From: Rhodococcus sp. ARC_M5
GTDB lineage: Bacteria; Actinomycetota; Actinomycetes; Mycobacteriales; Mycobacteriaceae
Assembly (NCBI RefSeq): GCF_022810405.1
Contig: NZ_JALGQE010000007.1
Coordinates: forward strand, 235,227 to 299,226
Length of the DNA: 64,000 nucleotides
Reading direction: 5' to 3'
Below the pieces are notes generated by a model that was not told the DNA's origin, ran no database searches, and saw nothing but the letters and a program-made list of their open reading frames with translations. Position 1 is the stretch's first letter; each line of letters opens with the position of its first letter. Position numbers and translations under genes: made by a program. Positions 1 through 9,508 of this stretch are shown here, in pieces.

Positions 1-557
1 TCGAGCTCTTCCACTATCCGGAGCCCCCACCGCGTCAGAAGGGTGCTGGAGAACAGGACACCCGAGATCAGACCGGTAAGCGCCATCATTTGCACCGCCT
101 TGCCGGTAGTTGCTCCGAAGACCGCTCCGGTGGCGACACTCATCCCAAGGACGACCCACCACCGATACCGAATGAACGGGACTATCGACTGCGCTGCGAA
201 GAGCGTCGCCGCGAAACCCGTTGCGCGAACGGCAGCTACGCCCGACGTGTCGGTGGCCAGCTCTGCTGCAATGGCGCAGGATGCCCACACCACAGCCAGG
301 GCTACCGCTCCTACCGGCAATCCCCAGCGTCGCAGCGCGGGGTTCGACCCGGCGAACAGATCGGCCCGGCTGAGCAAGGCGGCAAGCGAGGCAAGCCCTG
401 ACATCACGACCGTCGCCGACGCCCAAGGGGCGCCGGCGGCGGTGATGCCCGCGAAAACCGTGACCGACGCGATAGCCGCCAGGAGCGTGACCTGTGCGTA
501 GAGCCGGTACTTGGCCGGCTCCGACAACTCACGCCACCCGATGGCCATCTGTGTCAT
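1..557 (-). CDS. Sensor histidine kinase, N-terminal membrane part (truncated by window edge)
   Basis: An open frame starts with ATG at 557 on the minus strand and runs off the left edge, giving about 185 residues. It was found by translating the region downstream of the ABC permease, whose TGA overlaps this ATG (ATGA). The visible part is almost entirely hydrophobic with several membrane segments, and reaches an amphipathic stretch ending near RIVEEL at the edge. Translational coupling to an ABC ATPase/permease pair and a membrane N-terminus ending in such a linker fit the histidine kinases that accompany drug- or peptide-sensing ABC exporters in actinobacteria. The HisKA and ATPase domains lie outside the window, so the kinase call is inference from position and topology. 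It could be another polytopic membrane protein. Confidence 0.55.
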   Translation of the reverse strand, partial: MTQMAIGWRELSEPAKYRLYAQVTLLAAIASVTVFAGITAAGAPWASATVVMSGLASLAALLSRADLFAGSNPALRRWGLPVGAVALAVVWASCAIAAELATDTSGVAAVRATGFAATLFAAQSIVPFIRYRWWVVLGMSVATGAVFGATTGKAVQMMALTGLISGVLFSSTLLTRWGLRIVEEL

Positions 558-1375
558 CCTCGGTCGTCCCAACGAAAGCTTGTCTTGACAATCCAGAGCG
601 TCAGCAGGGTCCACAGCCCCAGAGTGGCGAGCGGCTGGCCCACCTCGGCGAAAGTTCCCATGAAGTTCGCGGCAACCGCTCCCTCGGGGGCTGTTGCCGG
701 CAGCCCTGCCGAGCCCAGCGAGATCAGGTCGGACAACGCGGCGAACGGTGTCCAATCGACCACAGAACCGAGACGATCGGGCAGTAGAGTCCGGATGGAA
801 TCCTGACCGACCATCGCGATGATCATCACCGGCAGTGACGTGATCTGGGCAGCCTCGGCGTTCTTGGTGACCGCGCTGGTCGCCAGTGCCAGCAGCGAGA
901 ACACGATTATTCCGCCGAGCAGCGCGAGAACGAGGACGATGGCATTGACGGGGACCGGCGAGCCGGCTCCGTAGATCACCCCTCCTACGATGACGGCACC
1001 GATGAGGGTGAGTAACGCCCCTGGCACAGCGGGTGCCACCTGAATCTGCCAGTCGGCAGCCTCGCCCGTTCGTAGCCGCTTCAGTACGCCCTCACCGCGC
1101 CGGGTCGTGACCATCGAGAGAACCGAGTAGTACATCACGAACAGCAGCGCCATCAGGGCGAACATTTCCAGTCCGGTGGTGGCCACACCGACGGTAGCCC
1201 CGGAGTTGTTGCGCGCGATGAAGAAGGTCGCGAGGGGAATCGCCACCGGAAACAGAGTGCCCATGACGACGAGAGTCTTGTTGCGGATGAACTGTCGATA
1301 TTCAGCGACGGCCAGGGAGGACAGCGGGCGCCGGCCGAACCCCACGGAGGGCGGCGCGGTGGTCGTGGTGGTCAT
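554..1375 (-). CDS. ABC-2 type transporter permease
   Basis: A 273-residue integral membrane protein of the ABC-2 permease type. It starts MTTTTTAPPSVGFGRR, followed by a cytoplasmic segment (about residues 15-35, AVAEYRQFIRNKT) and roughly six membrane spans. The start at 1375 overlaps the stop of the ATPase gene by four bases (ATGA), which rules out the longer open frame upstream that has no membrane character. It should pair with the ATPase at 1372-2310 to form an exporter; the substrate is unknown. The ATPase-permease-kinase layout suggests regulation by a two-component system whose second half is outside the window. Confidence 0.85.
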   Translation of the reverse strand: MTTTTTAPPSVGFGRRPLSSLAVAEYRQFIRNKTLVVMGTLFPVAIPLATFFIARNNSGATVGVATTGLEMFALMALLFVMYYSVLSMVTTRRGEGVLKRLRTGEAADWQIQVAPAVPGALLTLIGAVIVGGVIYGAGSPVPVNAIVLVLALLGGIIVFSLLALATSAVTKNAEAAQITSLPVMIIAMVGQDSIRTLLPDRLGSVVDWTPFAALSDLISLGSAGLPATAPEGAVAANFMGTFAEVGQPLATLGLWTLLTLWIVKTSFRWDDRG

Positions 1376-2310
1376 GATGCTCCGATCAATTCGGGGGTGG
1401 ACGTCGGCGACGCGGAATGGTCGGCGGCAATGTCGAGGAATACGGATTCGAGTGATGCGGCTCGCGCTTCGAGACCGGTCAGCTGAACGCCGTGGGCACC
1501 GGCCCAGGCCAGCAGCTCGGACAGATGTCGTTGCAAGTGGTGGGTGTAGACCGTGACCCTCGCCCCGGCGTCGACGGTCGCGCCGTCCCACGACGGCAAC
1601 ATCAAACCGGGGTGATCGAAGACGATCCGGGCAGGATGCTCGTCGACGATGTTCCGAAGCGTTCCGCGGCGCGCGATCTCACCCTTGTGCATGATCGCGA
1701 TAGTGTCGGCGAGGGCTTCGGCCTCATCGAGGTAGTGCGTCGTGAGAAGGATTGTCACGCCGGATGCTTTGAGTCCGGCCAGCAACTTCCATGTGGCTCG
1801 GCGACTTTCGGGATCGAGGCCCGTGGTCGGCTCGTCCAGAAACAGCAACCGCGGCTGGCCGAGCAAAGCGCATGCGAGGTCGACTCGACGCTTCTCGCCG
1901 CCCGACAGCGATCCCACCCGAACATCAGCCCGGTCCGTGAGGTCGACCTGCGCCAGGACCGCTGCCGTTGTGGTGGGATTGCTGCAGGTACCGCGCCACA
2001 TCTCCAGCGTCTCGGCGATCGTCAACTCGGCCGGCAATCCGCCGGACTGCAACATGATGCCGATCTGCGGACGGACCTTCTTGCGCTCCAACCGAGGATC
2101 GTGTCCGAAGACTTCCACCTCCCCCGACGTCGGTGCCAGCAGGCCTTCCAACAGGTCGAAGGTCGAGGTCTTGCCTGCCCCGTTCGTACCGAGTAGCGCG
2201 AAGACCTCCCCCTCTGCGACGTCGATGTCGATGCCCTTCACTGCCTCGAATGCGTCGTCTCCCGTTCCGTACACCCGACGCAACCCGCGGGCCGCGATCA
2301 CCGCGCTCAT
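1372..2310 (-). CDS. ABC transporter ATP-binding protein
   Basis: A 312-residue ATPase with all the nucleotide-binding motifs: Walker A GTNGAGKTST near residue 40, signature LSGGEKRR, Walker B LLFLDEPTTGLD and the switch histidine in LLTTHYLDEA. The C-terminal hundred residues are the usual DrrA-like extension. The start (MSAVIAARGLRRVYG) was chosen because its ATG overlaps the stop of the preceding small membrane gene (ATGA) and because the upstream frame has no homology-like content. It powers the permease encoded next and probably exports a drug, lipid or peptide. Confidence 0.92.
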   Translation of the reverse strand: MSAVIAARGLRRVYGTGDDAFEAVKGIDIDVAEGEVFALLGTNGAGKTSTFDLLEGLLAPTSGEVEVFGHDPRLERKKVRPQIGIMLQSGGLPAELTIAETLEMWRGTCSNPTTTAAVLAQVDLTDRADVRVGSLSGGEKRRVDLACALLGQPRLLFLDEPTTGLDPESRRATWKLLAGLKASGVTILLTTHYLDEAEALADTIAIMHKGEIARRGTLRNIVDEHPARIVFDHPGLMLPSWDGATVDAGARVTVYTHHLQRHLSELLAWAGAHGVQLTGLEARAASLESVFLDIAADHSASPTSTPELIGAS

Positions 2311-2591
2311 CGCTGGCCCCACTTGCGGGTTCCGACGATCCAACGGACTGCGAAGATTGCCACACCGGCTCCGGCCGCGACCGCGGAGACGATGACTCCG
2401 GGCTGCAGCACACCCAACACGATGCCCAACGCAACGACCGCGCCGATCGCAGCAACAGCCTCCCGGCCACGAGTGGGGGCGGGACCGAGACGCATTCCGT
2501 CTGCGATGAAGGTGCCGAGAGTGATTCCCTGCGAGCTTGTTTCGCGACGATCGGGAGGAGTGTGCGGATGGTTCATTCCTGTTCTGTTCAT
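2307..2591 (-). CDS. Small membrane protein of the ABC operon
   Basis: A 94-residue protein (89 if the second ATG at 2576 is used) with a polar N-terminal third and a C-terminal hydrophobic stretch forming two membrane segments, ending with a basic RWIVGTRKWGQR tail. No family is recognised. It is the first gene of a coupled set: its TGA overlaps the ATPase ATG, so it is probably co-expressed with the exporter. The two candidate starts cannot be separated because neither has a convincing ribosome binding site. Confidence 0.6.
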   Translation of the reverse strand: MNRTGMNHPHTPPDRRETSSQGITLGTFIADGMRLGPAPTRGREAVAAIGAVVALGIVLGVLQPGVIVSAVAAGAGVAIFAVRWIVGTRKWGQR

Positions 2592-2740
2592 GACTAGAAG
2601 CCTGTCCGAACGGAGCAGCGGCCACCAGTGCACCCGAACATCGAAACACACCGCTATCTGCACGTCCGAACCATGACCGATGTCATCGACCGGCCATTTT
2701 CTCTGGATAGCAATGCGATTCCCGCAGTGCACACAGCCCG

Positions 2741-3730
2741 CTAGATAGGCGTGGTGTGCGCCTCCGCGAATTGCCACGACACACGCGAGGCATCTATGCC
2801 CGCAGCGTCGGTGAACAAGCCCGTGCCGGGACCGGGCCAGACATGACCCATACCTTCGACGAGGTAGGACTCGATGGCCGACGGCCGCCCGCCCTCGTCG
2901 CCGTAGCGGGTGTACGTGTACGGATACTTGTCTTGTCCTTCGACCCGAGCGGATTCGATCATCGACGCCGGTTCACCCAGTGCGTCACCGATCGCCAGCC
3001 ACTGCGCAGTCAACCGTTCGGCCATGACCGGCCGTACGACGTCGTCACGGTCCCCCTGAACCACCAGCAGCGGAACATATCTCGCGCGATCACCCATTTC
3101 GGCAACGGCCAGGCTTGCGGTGTAATCAGGGGTGACACGGTCCAGATCGTGCTGGGCCTTGTCGTAGCTGTACTCGCCCCCGGCCGTCGACGTCACCGTC
3201 GCGAACACATCGGGATATGTCACGGCCATCGCGACAGCAAGACCCGCGCCCGACGACGCACCGGACACGTGCACATTCGACCGGTCACCGTTGTACTTCG
3301 CGATCACCGATTCCGTCACTCCTGCAATCAATGCCGGTTCCCCACTGCCCCGACGTTGATGGGCCGGTTCGATTGCATTCCAACACAGTTGAGGGCTTCG
3401 GTCGAAGGTCTGCGTCGGGTAGACGACAATGAAGTCCTCCTCGTTCGCGACGACGTCGAACCGGGTCGTGTCCTTCATCGAATTGATCCCGTACCCCGTC
3501 ATGCCACAACCGTGAAGGGCAACCATGATCGGTGTCGGCGAGGACGGATCGTAACCGGTCGGAAGATGCACCTGATAGTCGAGCACACCTGCGTCGCCGA
3601 CGAACTGACCGTATTCGTCACGGTCACCGGACCACGCCCCTGCTGTCGCCGCAGTCAGGGTCGAGCTCCCCAGCGTCGCTGCGAGAGCAACGACCAGAAA
3701 GCCCTTTCCCGCAAACGACTTCACGTTCAC
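2741..3730 (-). CDS. Secreted PHB-depolymerase-family esterase
   Basis: A 329-residue alpha/beta hydrolase with an N-terminal signal peptide (cleavage likely after TAATAGA, about residue 32). It resembles the PHB depolymerase / LpqC esterase family: oxyanion-hole segment VALHGCGMTGY, nucleophile elbow SGASSGAG (central Ser), an aspartate in VVQGDRDDVV and the catalytic histidine in GMGHVWPG. The family hydrolyses polyhydroxyalkanoates, feruloyl or other short esters outside the cell; the substrate here is unknown. The start is GTG at 3730, overlapping the TGA of the upstream hydrolase (GTGA), so the two are translationally coupled. Confidence 0.85.
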   Translation of the reverse strand: MNVKSFAGKGFLVVALAATLGSSTLTAATAGAWSGDRDEYGQFVGDAGVLDYQVHLPTGYDPSSPTPIMVALHGCGMTGYGINSMKDTTRFDVVANEEDFIVVYPTQTFDRSPQLCWNAIEPAHQRRGSGEPALIAGVTESVIAKYNGDRSNVHVSGASSGAGLAVAMAVTYPDVFATVTSTAGGEYSYDKAQHDLDRVTPDYTASLAVAEMGDRARYVPLLVVQGDRDDVVRPVMAERLTAQWLAIGDALGEPASMIESARVEGQDKYPYTYTRYGDEGGRPSAIESYLVEGMGHVWPGPGTGLFTDAAGIDASRVSWQFAEAHTTPI

Positions 3731-4722
3731 GTCGCCATCTCTGTCGAGAGGATGTGCTGCGCAAGCCAGGCGAGAACCGTCTGCATACTTTCAGGGTCGA
3801 GATGCGTGCCCGGCTCGTTGTATCCGCTCCCTGGCGACGCGGCGATGTCCGCAGGCGTGCGCAGGTCTTCTTTGAACACATGATTCGCATTGGCCGGGAA
3901 GGCGAAGGTCACGTTCGCCATCCCAGCGGCGACCTCTTCGAGAGGAACGCCATCGGCGTGCATATCGATCTGGACGTCTTTGGCGCCGATCAGCACCAGC
4001 GCAGGGATCTGCACCTTCCCGAGCGAATCGGCCGCAGACTCGACCCACAGCTCGCGGATGAACGGCAGATTCGCCGGTTCTTCGAATCCGGCGAGCACTG
4101 TCTTCACGCTGTCCGGCAAGCTCGGGTCAGCATTCATCGGTCGACCGACTGTGAAGTTCTCAGCGGCTTCCCGAACTTTCGCCATCAGCTCGCTGCCACC
4201 AGAAATCTGGTTGGTCTGCTGCCCCAATTGCGCAAGCAGCAATTCCCGTATCGGCCGACCAGGTGGTGCCGCGAGGACGATTCCCGCAAAGGGGACGTCA
4301 TGGGTTGTCGTGGCGTAATGGAGCACGTGCAGAGTTCCTTCACTGTTCCCGAACCCCACGATCCTCGCGGAATCGACGCACTCCAGCCCGGAGAGCACCG
4401 TGACGGCATCGACCAGCTCGTCCAGATGCGATTGCATACTCATTTTGCCGGTCAGCGTCTCGACGTTGTCCATCGCGTGTGCACCGGATGCCCGCTTGTC
4501 GTAACGAAGAGAGGCGATACCCGCATCGGCGAACGCCTCTGCCATGAGCCGAGCGCTCCCATTTTCGCCGGGCAGCAGGGGCGAACACCAATCGCGGTCG
4601 GTCGGCCCGCTACCGGCCACGAAAACCACTGCAGAAAAAGGCCCGTCACCTTCGGGGCAGACCACCGTGCCTTCCATGGTGATGCCATCCAGCATCCAAG
4701 TGACCTCGAAGGTGTGTGTCAT
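3727..4722 (-). CDS. Alpha/beta hydrolase (cytoplasmic)
   Basis: A 331-residue alpha/beta hydrolase without signal peptide. Motifs: FVAGSGPTDRDW (oxyanion loop), GIASLRYDKR, nucleophile elbow GFGNSEGT, acid region LIGAKDVQID and a C-terminal NANHVFKED holding the histidine. ATG at 4722 is preceded by GAGAAAGG and is preferred over the longer frame. The protein is a paralogue of the lipoprotein hydrolase at 8314-9381, with which it shares the AGSGPTDR and RGIASLRYDK-type blocks. It is the first gene of a coupled pair with the secreted esterase and is divergent from a MerR regulator at 4901, its likely controller. Confidence 0.85.
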   Translation of the reverse strand: MTHTFEVTWMLDGITMEGTVVCPEGDGPFSAVVFVAGSGPTDRDWCSPLLPGENGSARLMAEAFADAGIASLRYDKRASGAHAMDNVETLTGKMSMQSHLDELVDAVTVLSGLECVDSARIVGFGNSEGTLHVLHYATTTHDVPFAGIVLAAPPGRPIRELLLAQLGQQTNQISGGSELMAKVREAAENFTVGRPMNADPSLPDSVKTVLAGFEEPANLPFIRELWVESAADSLGKVQIPALVLIGAKDVQIDMHADGVPLEEVAAGMANVTFAFPANANHVFKEDLRTPADIAASPGSGYNEPGTHLDPESMQTVLAWLAQHILSTEMAT

Positions 4723-4900
4723 ATGTGCCTTTCTCTTGTCCGGCCGCGAACCGCGCCGAACTGATGGGGTACGGCGCACAATGCGCCAGGGCCGTGCGGA
4801 ATGGGCCAGGTGAGTGTCCCGACGCTGGGTCGGCTCGTACCGCTTCTTGCCACTTCGGCGCTAGGGTTGGGCTCCGATCGATTCGAGCAAAGGGGTGCCC

Positions 4901-5623
4901 ATGACATGGAGCACCAGTGAGCTTGCAGAGTTGGCGACGACCACCGTCAACACCGTCCGGCACTACCATCGGTGCGGATTGCTGGACGAGCCATATCGTC
5001 GCTCCAACGGTTACAAGCAATACGGCGTCACGCACCTGGTGCGACTCCTGCAAATCAGACGGCTACGCGACATCGGCGTACCACTCGCGGAGATCCAGGC
5101 CACCGGTTCGGGCGTCGGAACCTCGGCCGACGTACTCACCGCCATCGACGCGAATCTTGCCGACGTCATTGCAAGCAGCCTTCGCACTCGCGCCCAAATC
5201 GCGTTGTTGCTTGAGCACGGATCGATCACCGAGGTCCCGGCCGGCCTCGAGCGCACCGCACTGGGCATGACTCCGGCCGAGCGATCCATGGCGCTGGTCT
5301 ACTCGCAGGTATACGACACCGAAGCTATGGACGATGTCCGAGACATCATCGAATCCGACGACGACGCGGCGACAATCGCGTTCGAAGCTTTGCCCGCGGA
5401 CGCTGATGAGGACACGCGTACACGCCTCGCCGACGAGTTCGCGGACACCATCGCCAAAGCATTGGTCGAGTACCCGTGGATGAGCGAACCGAATTCCCGT
5501 CTGATGGGAAGCCCGTCGTTGGCGGGAGAGGCCATCGCCGAGACCATCCGAGAGTTCTACAACACTGCCCAACTCGACGTACTGCTTCGTGCCACCGTCA
5601 TCGCTCGTCAGCGACACCGGTGA
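4901..5623 (+). CDS. MerR-family transcriptional regulator
   Basis: A 240-residue regulator. Residues 1-70 form a MerR winged helix-turn-helix (TSELAELATTTVNTVRHYHR, then LVRLLQIRRLRDIGVPLAEI), followed by a coiled linker and a C-terminal domain of about 130 residues of unknown ligand. ATG at 4901 has AAGGGG five bases upstream and is preferred to an in-frame GTG at 4895. It is divergent from the hydrolase/esterase pair across 178 bp and ends 11 bp before the 3' end of the next hydrolase, so either hydrolase set may be its target. It is a homologue of the MerR part of the fusion gene at 15356-16561. Confidence 0.88.
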   Translation: MTWSTSELAELATTTVNTVRHYHRCGLLDEPYRRSNGYKQYGVTHLVRLLQIRRLRDIGVPLAEIQATGSGVGTSADVLTAIDANLADVIASSLRTRAQIALLLEHGSITEVPAGLERTALGMTPAERSMALVYSQVYDTEAMDDVRDIIESDDDAATIAFEALPADADEDTRTRLADEFADTIAKALVEYPWMSEPNSRLMGSPSLAGEAIAETIREFYNTAQLDVLLRATVIARQRHR

Positions 5624-5634
5624 CCGGTCTCCCG

Positions 5635-7191
5635 TCACAGGACGCAGCGTGAGTCGTCGGGGGGCGTCACGAGGTCGATGAGGTAGTCGGCAACGATGTC
5701 GTCTGTGCAGGCGTTCCCCGCGATGATCGATCCGTGCTGCTCACCCTCGACGGTCAACAGGCTTCCACCGAGTGCGTCCGCAAGGTTGATGGCACCCTGG
5801 TGCGGAGTCAACGCGTCACCGGTCACGGAGACCGTCAAAGTGTCTGGTAATCCTTCGATTTCGGTCGCGTAGGGGTAGCCCAATGTGGGCTCGACAGGCC
5901 ATTGCTCGCATGTATCCCGCGCGCTCTCTGCCGACCGTCCCGAATCGACGAACGGACTCGCATCGAACACTACGCGAATGAGCGCCGATTCCTGAACCGG
6001 ACTGTGGCGTTCCTCGTCGATGCAGTTGATCGCACCCGTCGCTTCGAGTGTGTTCGCGTAGGTTCCGTTCGTGCTGTTGCGTCCCTGGTAGATATCGTTC
6101 AGCGCAATCAGTGAGTCTCCTCGGCCGTCACGCAGTTGGGCAAGACTCATGACGACGGGCTGCCACGCCTCCTGCGAATACAGGCCGAGGACGACGCCCC
6201 CGATTGCTTTGGTGAATGTCAGTTCACGACCGTCTGCCGCCGGCAGTGGTGCGTCGACCAGGGGCCGCACGAGGCTGTGGAAGACCTCGGTTGCCTGTGC
6301 CGGATCCGGTCCCAGCGCGCAATCGGGTTGTGCGGCACAGAACTTTGCGAGCTCGTCGAACGCACGTTGCATACCGTCGGCCTGCTGAACGCGTCGCTCC
6401 TTCGTTCCGGCGAATGGATCCATCGCACCATCGAGAACGAGCGCCCTGACGTTCCCCGGGAACATCTCTGCGTACACGGCGCCCAGTCGGGTTCCGTAAC
6501 TCGCACCCGCGTAGGTGAGCTCGTCGTCGCCCAGCGCAGCGCGCATGACATCCATGTCGCGTGCGACATCACGGGTGCCCAGGTGGGCCAGCGCGTCCTC
6601 TCCCCCGGACCCTGCGGCGCAGTTCTCATAGAATTCGCGGGTCGATTCTTCGGACTTCGCATGCGGCAGAACGCTGATCGCAGCGCTGATCGCGTCGGAT
6701 TCACGCTCGTCGTCGTCGAAGCAGTTCACCGCGGGTGTCGACGCACCCACACCACGCGGATCGAACCCGACCAGGTCGAACCTGTCGGTGAGGTCGCTCT
6801 GCGCCCACGCGCCTGCGGTGGTTGCCGCGAACTCGGTCCCCGAGAACCCGGGCCCACCTGGGTTCAGCACGATGGAACCGATCGGATCAGCCGAACGTGC
6901 AGGAACCCGGGAGAGCGCGATCTCGGCAATCTCCCCGTCGGGATTCGTGTAGTCGAGTGGCACATCCATGCGTGCGCACTCGAATTCCATTGGTGACCTA
7001 CCAGTTTCGCCAGGCGAGAGGTTCGAGGCAGGCGGGGCACAATCCACGAAGTTCAATTGCTGGCTGTAGAACGTGTCGAGAGGTCCGGCTTGGGGCTCGC
7101 TGTCCTGGGGTGTGGTGTTCTGGCTGCAGGACGCGAGCAACACCAATGCTGCCACAGCCGCACCCGCTTTCAGTCCTCGGTGAGTACGCAT
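5635..7191 (-). CDS. Lipoprotein alpha/beta hydrolase with TAP-like C-terminal domain
   Basis: A 518-residue exported hydrolase related to Streptomyces tripeptidyl aminopeptidase/SlpD-type enzymes. The N-terminus MRTHRGLKAGAAVAALVLLA ends in a lipobox LASC, so it is probably lipid-anchored. The hydrolase core shows LNPGGPGFSGTEFA (oxyanion hole), DPRGVGAS, and nucleophile elbow YAGASYGTRLG. The TAP-like C-terminal domain carries the acid in VSVTGDALTPHQGA and the histidine in VEGEQHGS. The family removes peptides from N-termini or hydrolyses esters. ATG at 7191 is used because the signal peptide begins there; a GTG at 7206 is possible. Its C-terminal domain is closely similar to the tail of the MerR fusion at 15356. 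Confidence 0.88.
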   Translation of the reverse strand: MRTHRGLKAGAAVAALVLLASCSQNTTPQDSEPQAGPLDTFYSQQLNFVDCAPPASNLSPGETGRSPMEFECARMDVPLDYTNPDGEIAEIALSRVPARSADPIGSIVLNPGGPGFSGTEFAATTAGAWAQSDLTDRFDLVGFDPRGVGASTPAVNCFDDDERESDAISAAISVLPHAKSEESTREFYENCAAGSGGEDALAHLGTRDVARDMDVMRAALGDDELTYAGASYGTRLGAVYAEMFPGNVRALVLDGAMDPFAGTKERRVQQADGMQRAFDELAKFCAAQPDCALGPDPAQATEVFHSLVRPLVDAPLPAADGRELTFTKAIGGVVLGLYSQEAWQPVVMSLAQLRDGRGDSLIALNDIYQGRNSTNGTYANTLEATGAINCIDEERHSPVQESALIRVVFDASPFVDSGRSAESARDTCEQWPVEPTLGYPYATEIEGLPDTLTVSVTGDALTPHQGAINLADALGGSLLTVEGEQHGSIIAGNACTDDIVADYLIDLVTPPDDSRCVL

Positions 7192-7248
7192 ACGTCCATT
7201 ACGCACTATGTCGTCGGCACACAGTCAAGAACGATAGGGTCCGCGCAA

Positions 7249-8271
7249 TCAGTGGGTCGTGGTGATGTGCCGGCGAACGGGCTGCCGATGTCCCCACGTG
7301 CCCCACCGCCACAACCATTCGAGCGGTCCTCGAGTGAAGCGCCTTAGCCACAACACGCTGGCGACCCATTGTGCGAGGAGTATCGCGCCTGCCGTGCCCA
7401 ACAGTGTTGCCCACGAGGAGCTGTCGGAGAAGTTCAACACCCACCCCGCCGCCAGCATCAACGGTGCGGCACCGACGTAATTGGTCAAGGCCATCCTGCC
7501 CAACGGACCGAAGGCCGCTTCCAGAATTCGAGACATACCGGTTGTCATCAGCAAGGCGAGCGACGAAACGTACACCCCTGCGACAGCCAGACCCGCTGCA
7601 GCGGACTCTGTACTGTAATTCGACATCTCGATTGTTTTGGTCTGCAGGAAGATCAGCGGGACCGCGGCAACTGCACCGACGATCAGCACGATCGTCGCAC
7701 CACGGCGCGACCGACCGATGGCCGGCATGACACCGTACCGGGTGAGGACCGCACCCAGAAGGAGCATCCCCGGAGTCAGGCTGATTCCACCGCCCGCGAG
7801 GACAAGGCTCCCCACGATGAGCGCCAGTGCCACAACCGCGGAGACCCGCCGCGACATCCACGTGCTCGGAAGCAAGATGACCAGGCCGACCACCGCCAGC
7901 GGTAGCAACGCAGATCCGGGTTGGAGCACGTTGAACGGGATTCCGATGGCGAGCAGGAGCAGCAGTCGCCGGAGCAGTAGTAGCCGGGGACGTACCACTC
8001 GGCGGGCAGCGGACTCGTAGAACATCGCAAATCCGATGCCGAAGAGCAGAGCGAAGATCGGGAAGAAGCGTTGTTGCACGAGAAGGTGCAACCAGCCGCC
8101 TGTGTTGTCGAGCGAAGGACGCTCGTAGAGGCCCGGTGCGGTGCGGAAGCCGGTGAGTGGCCCGATGTTGACAAAGATGATGCCGCACAATGCAACACCA
8201 CGAATCACATCGAGAGTGGCGATTCTGCTGACACCGGTTACCGAAACAGACTGCTGTGCAATGGATGTCAC
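7249..8271 (-). CDS. DUF418 / YeiB-type membrane protein
   Basis: A 340-residue polytopic membrane protein. The start IATLDVIRGVALCGIIFVNI and the C-terminal GRMALTNYVGA followed by FTRGPLEWLWR are hallmarks of DUF418 proteins (YeiB family), which are related to membrane acyltransferases. Their biochemical role is mostly unknown. GTG at 8271 is supported by GGAGGAAGGTG upstream. It lies on the same strand between two exported hydrolases, 57 bp after one and 42 bp before the other, so a role in modifying or transporting the same envelope compound is possible but not shown. Confidence 0.85.
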   Translation of the reverse strand: MTSIAQQSVSVTGVSRIATLDVIRGVALCGIIFVNIGPLTGFRTAPGLYERPSLDNTGGWLHLLVQQRFFPIFALLFGIGFAMFYESAARRVVRPRLLLLRRLLLLLAIGIPFNVLQPGSALLPLAVVGLVILLPSTWMSRRVSAVVALALIVGSLVLAGGGISLTPGMLLLGAVLTRYGVMPAIGRSRRGATIVLIVGAVAAVPLIFLQTKTIEMSNYSTESAAAGLAVAGVYVSSLALLMTTGMSRILEAAFGPLGRMALTNYVGAAPLMLAAGWVLNFSDSSSWATLLGTAGAILLAQWVASVLWLRRFTRGPLEWLWRWGTWGHRQPVRRHITTTH

Positions 8272-8313
8272 GTGTTCACCTTCCTCCGAGGTTCGACCGG
8301 GGCCGCCCGCACA

Positions 8314-9381
8314 TCAACGGACGGAAAGCCATGACTCGAACGCGTCGGTGAACTGCTGCGAGAAGGGCAACGGCTCTCCGTACTCGGCACCGGTCGACGG
8401 CTGGTCGCCTACATCCTTGAGCACATGGTTCGCCGTGTCGAGATGCGTTGTACTCAGCTGCGTTTGCGCCAAGACGTCGTTGAGACCGGCAACGTCGACG
8501 CAACGAATTTGCATGTCCTTGTCCGAACAGCTTGTGAATACTGCCATCGAGGACGGCAGGGACGCCGCCATGGCGATCGGATCGAGTTCGTCCTGAGTGG
8601 CCAGCATGGTGGCGCCTGCCGGAACCATCCCTATCGAACGCAAAGGTTCCGGGAGATCGTTCGGAATCGTCCCCGAAGTCCGGATCTGGTCCACCGCGCG
8701 GTTCAACGACGATACGAGGTCGGCACCATCGGCATCCACCAGTTGTCCGGATTCCACCAGTCCGGCGACCTGACGCATCATGATGTCCAACGTTCGTGCC
8801 GTCTGTGGTTGCACCAGGCCCAACGATGTTATCGGCGGCACCCCGCCGGCCTTGTCGGTGGCCAGCGCCAACGCCACAAGGGCACCTTGACTGTGTCCGA
8901 CCAGTCCGACTCCCGATTTGTCGATACCCGGGCGATCCGCGAGAAAGTTCGCCGCCGCGGCGGCCTCGTGCAGGTATACATCGTGTCCGAGTTTCGACGG
9001 GTTTGTCTCTGGGTCCAGTTCCGTTGCACCGGTGCCGGATTTGTCGTACCTCAGGCTGGCAATGCCGCGGCGCGCCAAGACGTCGGCAAAGTAGCTCAAC
9101 GTGCCGATGGCTCCTTCGACGTGGATGTTGTCGCCATTCCTATCCGTCGGCCCGGAACCTGCAATCAGCAGTACAGCCGGAACAGCTACGCCGGTGTCGT
9201 CGGGCATTCGTAAGCTTCCATGAACCGTCAACGCCCCATTTTCGAACGTGACCTCGTGGTCCCTGCCTACCGACTGTGCAGCCGGGCTCGCACTCTGCGA
9301 GTCGGAAGTGGCGCTGCCACAGGAGACTATGACCAGCATGGACAGGCCTGTCAGTATCGCCGTCGATGTCGTGAACTTCAT
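8314..9381 (-). CDS. Lipoprotein alpha/beta hydrolase
   Basis: A 355-residue alpha/beta hydrolase with a lipoprotein signal (lipobox VIVSC, cysteine near residue 21). Core motifs: LIAGSGPTDRNGDN (oxyanion loop), RRGIASLRYDKSGTG, nucleophile elbow GLVGHSQGAL, and a C-terminal DTANHVLKD with the histidine. It is a paralogue of the cytoplasmic hydrolase at 3727-4722 but is exported. ATG at 9381 has GGAGAG seven bases upstream. Substrate unknown; this family includes esterases and dienelactone-hydrolase-like enzymes. Confidence 0.85.
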   Translation of the reverse strand: MKFTTSTAILTGLSMLVIVSCGSATSDSQSASPAAQSVGRDHEVTFENGALTVHGSLRMPDDTGVAVPAVLLIAGSGPTDRNGDNIHVEGAIGTLSYFADVLARRGIASLRYDKSGTGATELDPETNPSKLGHDVYLHEAAAAANFLADRPGIDKSGVGLVGHSQGALVALALATDKAGGVPPITSLGLVQPQTARTLDIMMRQVAGLVESGQLVDADGADLVSSLNRAVDQIRTSGTIPNDLPEPLRSIGMVPAGATMLATQDELDPIAMAASLPSSMAVFTSCSDKDMQIRCVDVAGLNDVLAQTQLSTTHLDTANHVLKDVGDQPSTGAEYGEPLPFSQQFTDAFESWLSVR

Positions 9382-9508
9382 GTCAATCTCTCCAAGGTTG
9401 CTCTGTCAGAGGCGACGTCTGTGTCCTTCGCTCGCACGCGCCGTGGACCGAAACCAGTGCGCCCCAAGGACAGGGTCAAGCCCAACGATTCGACCGGTTC
9501 AACGGTTC

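Noticed and set aside
4723..4900. MerR-type promoter with a long 19-bp spacer in the divergent gap
   Set aside because: No pair of -35 and -10 hexamers with a convincing dyad between them could be identified by eye.
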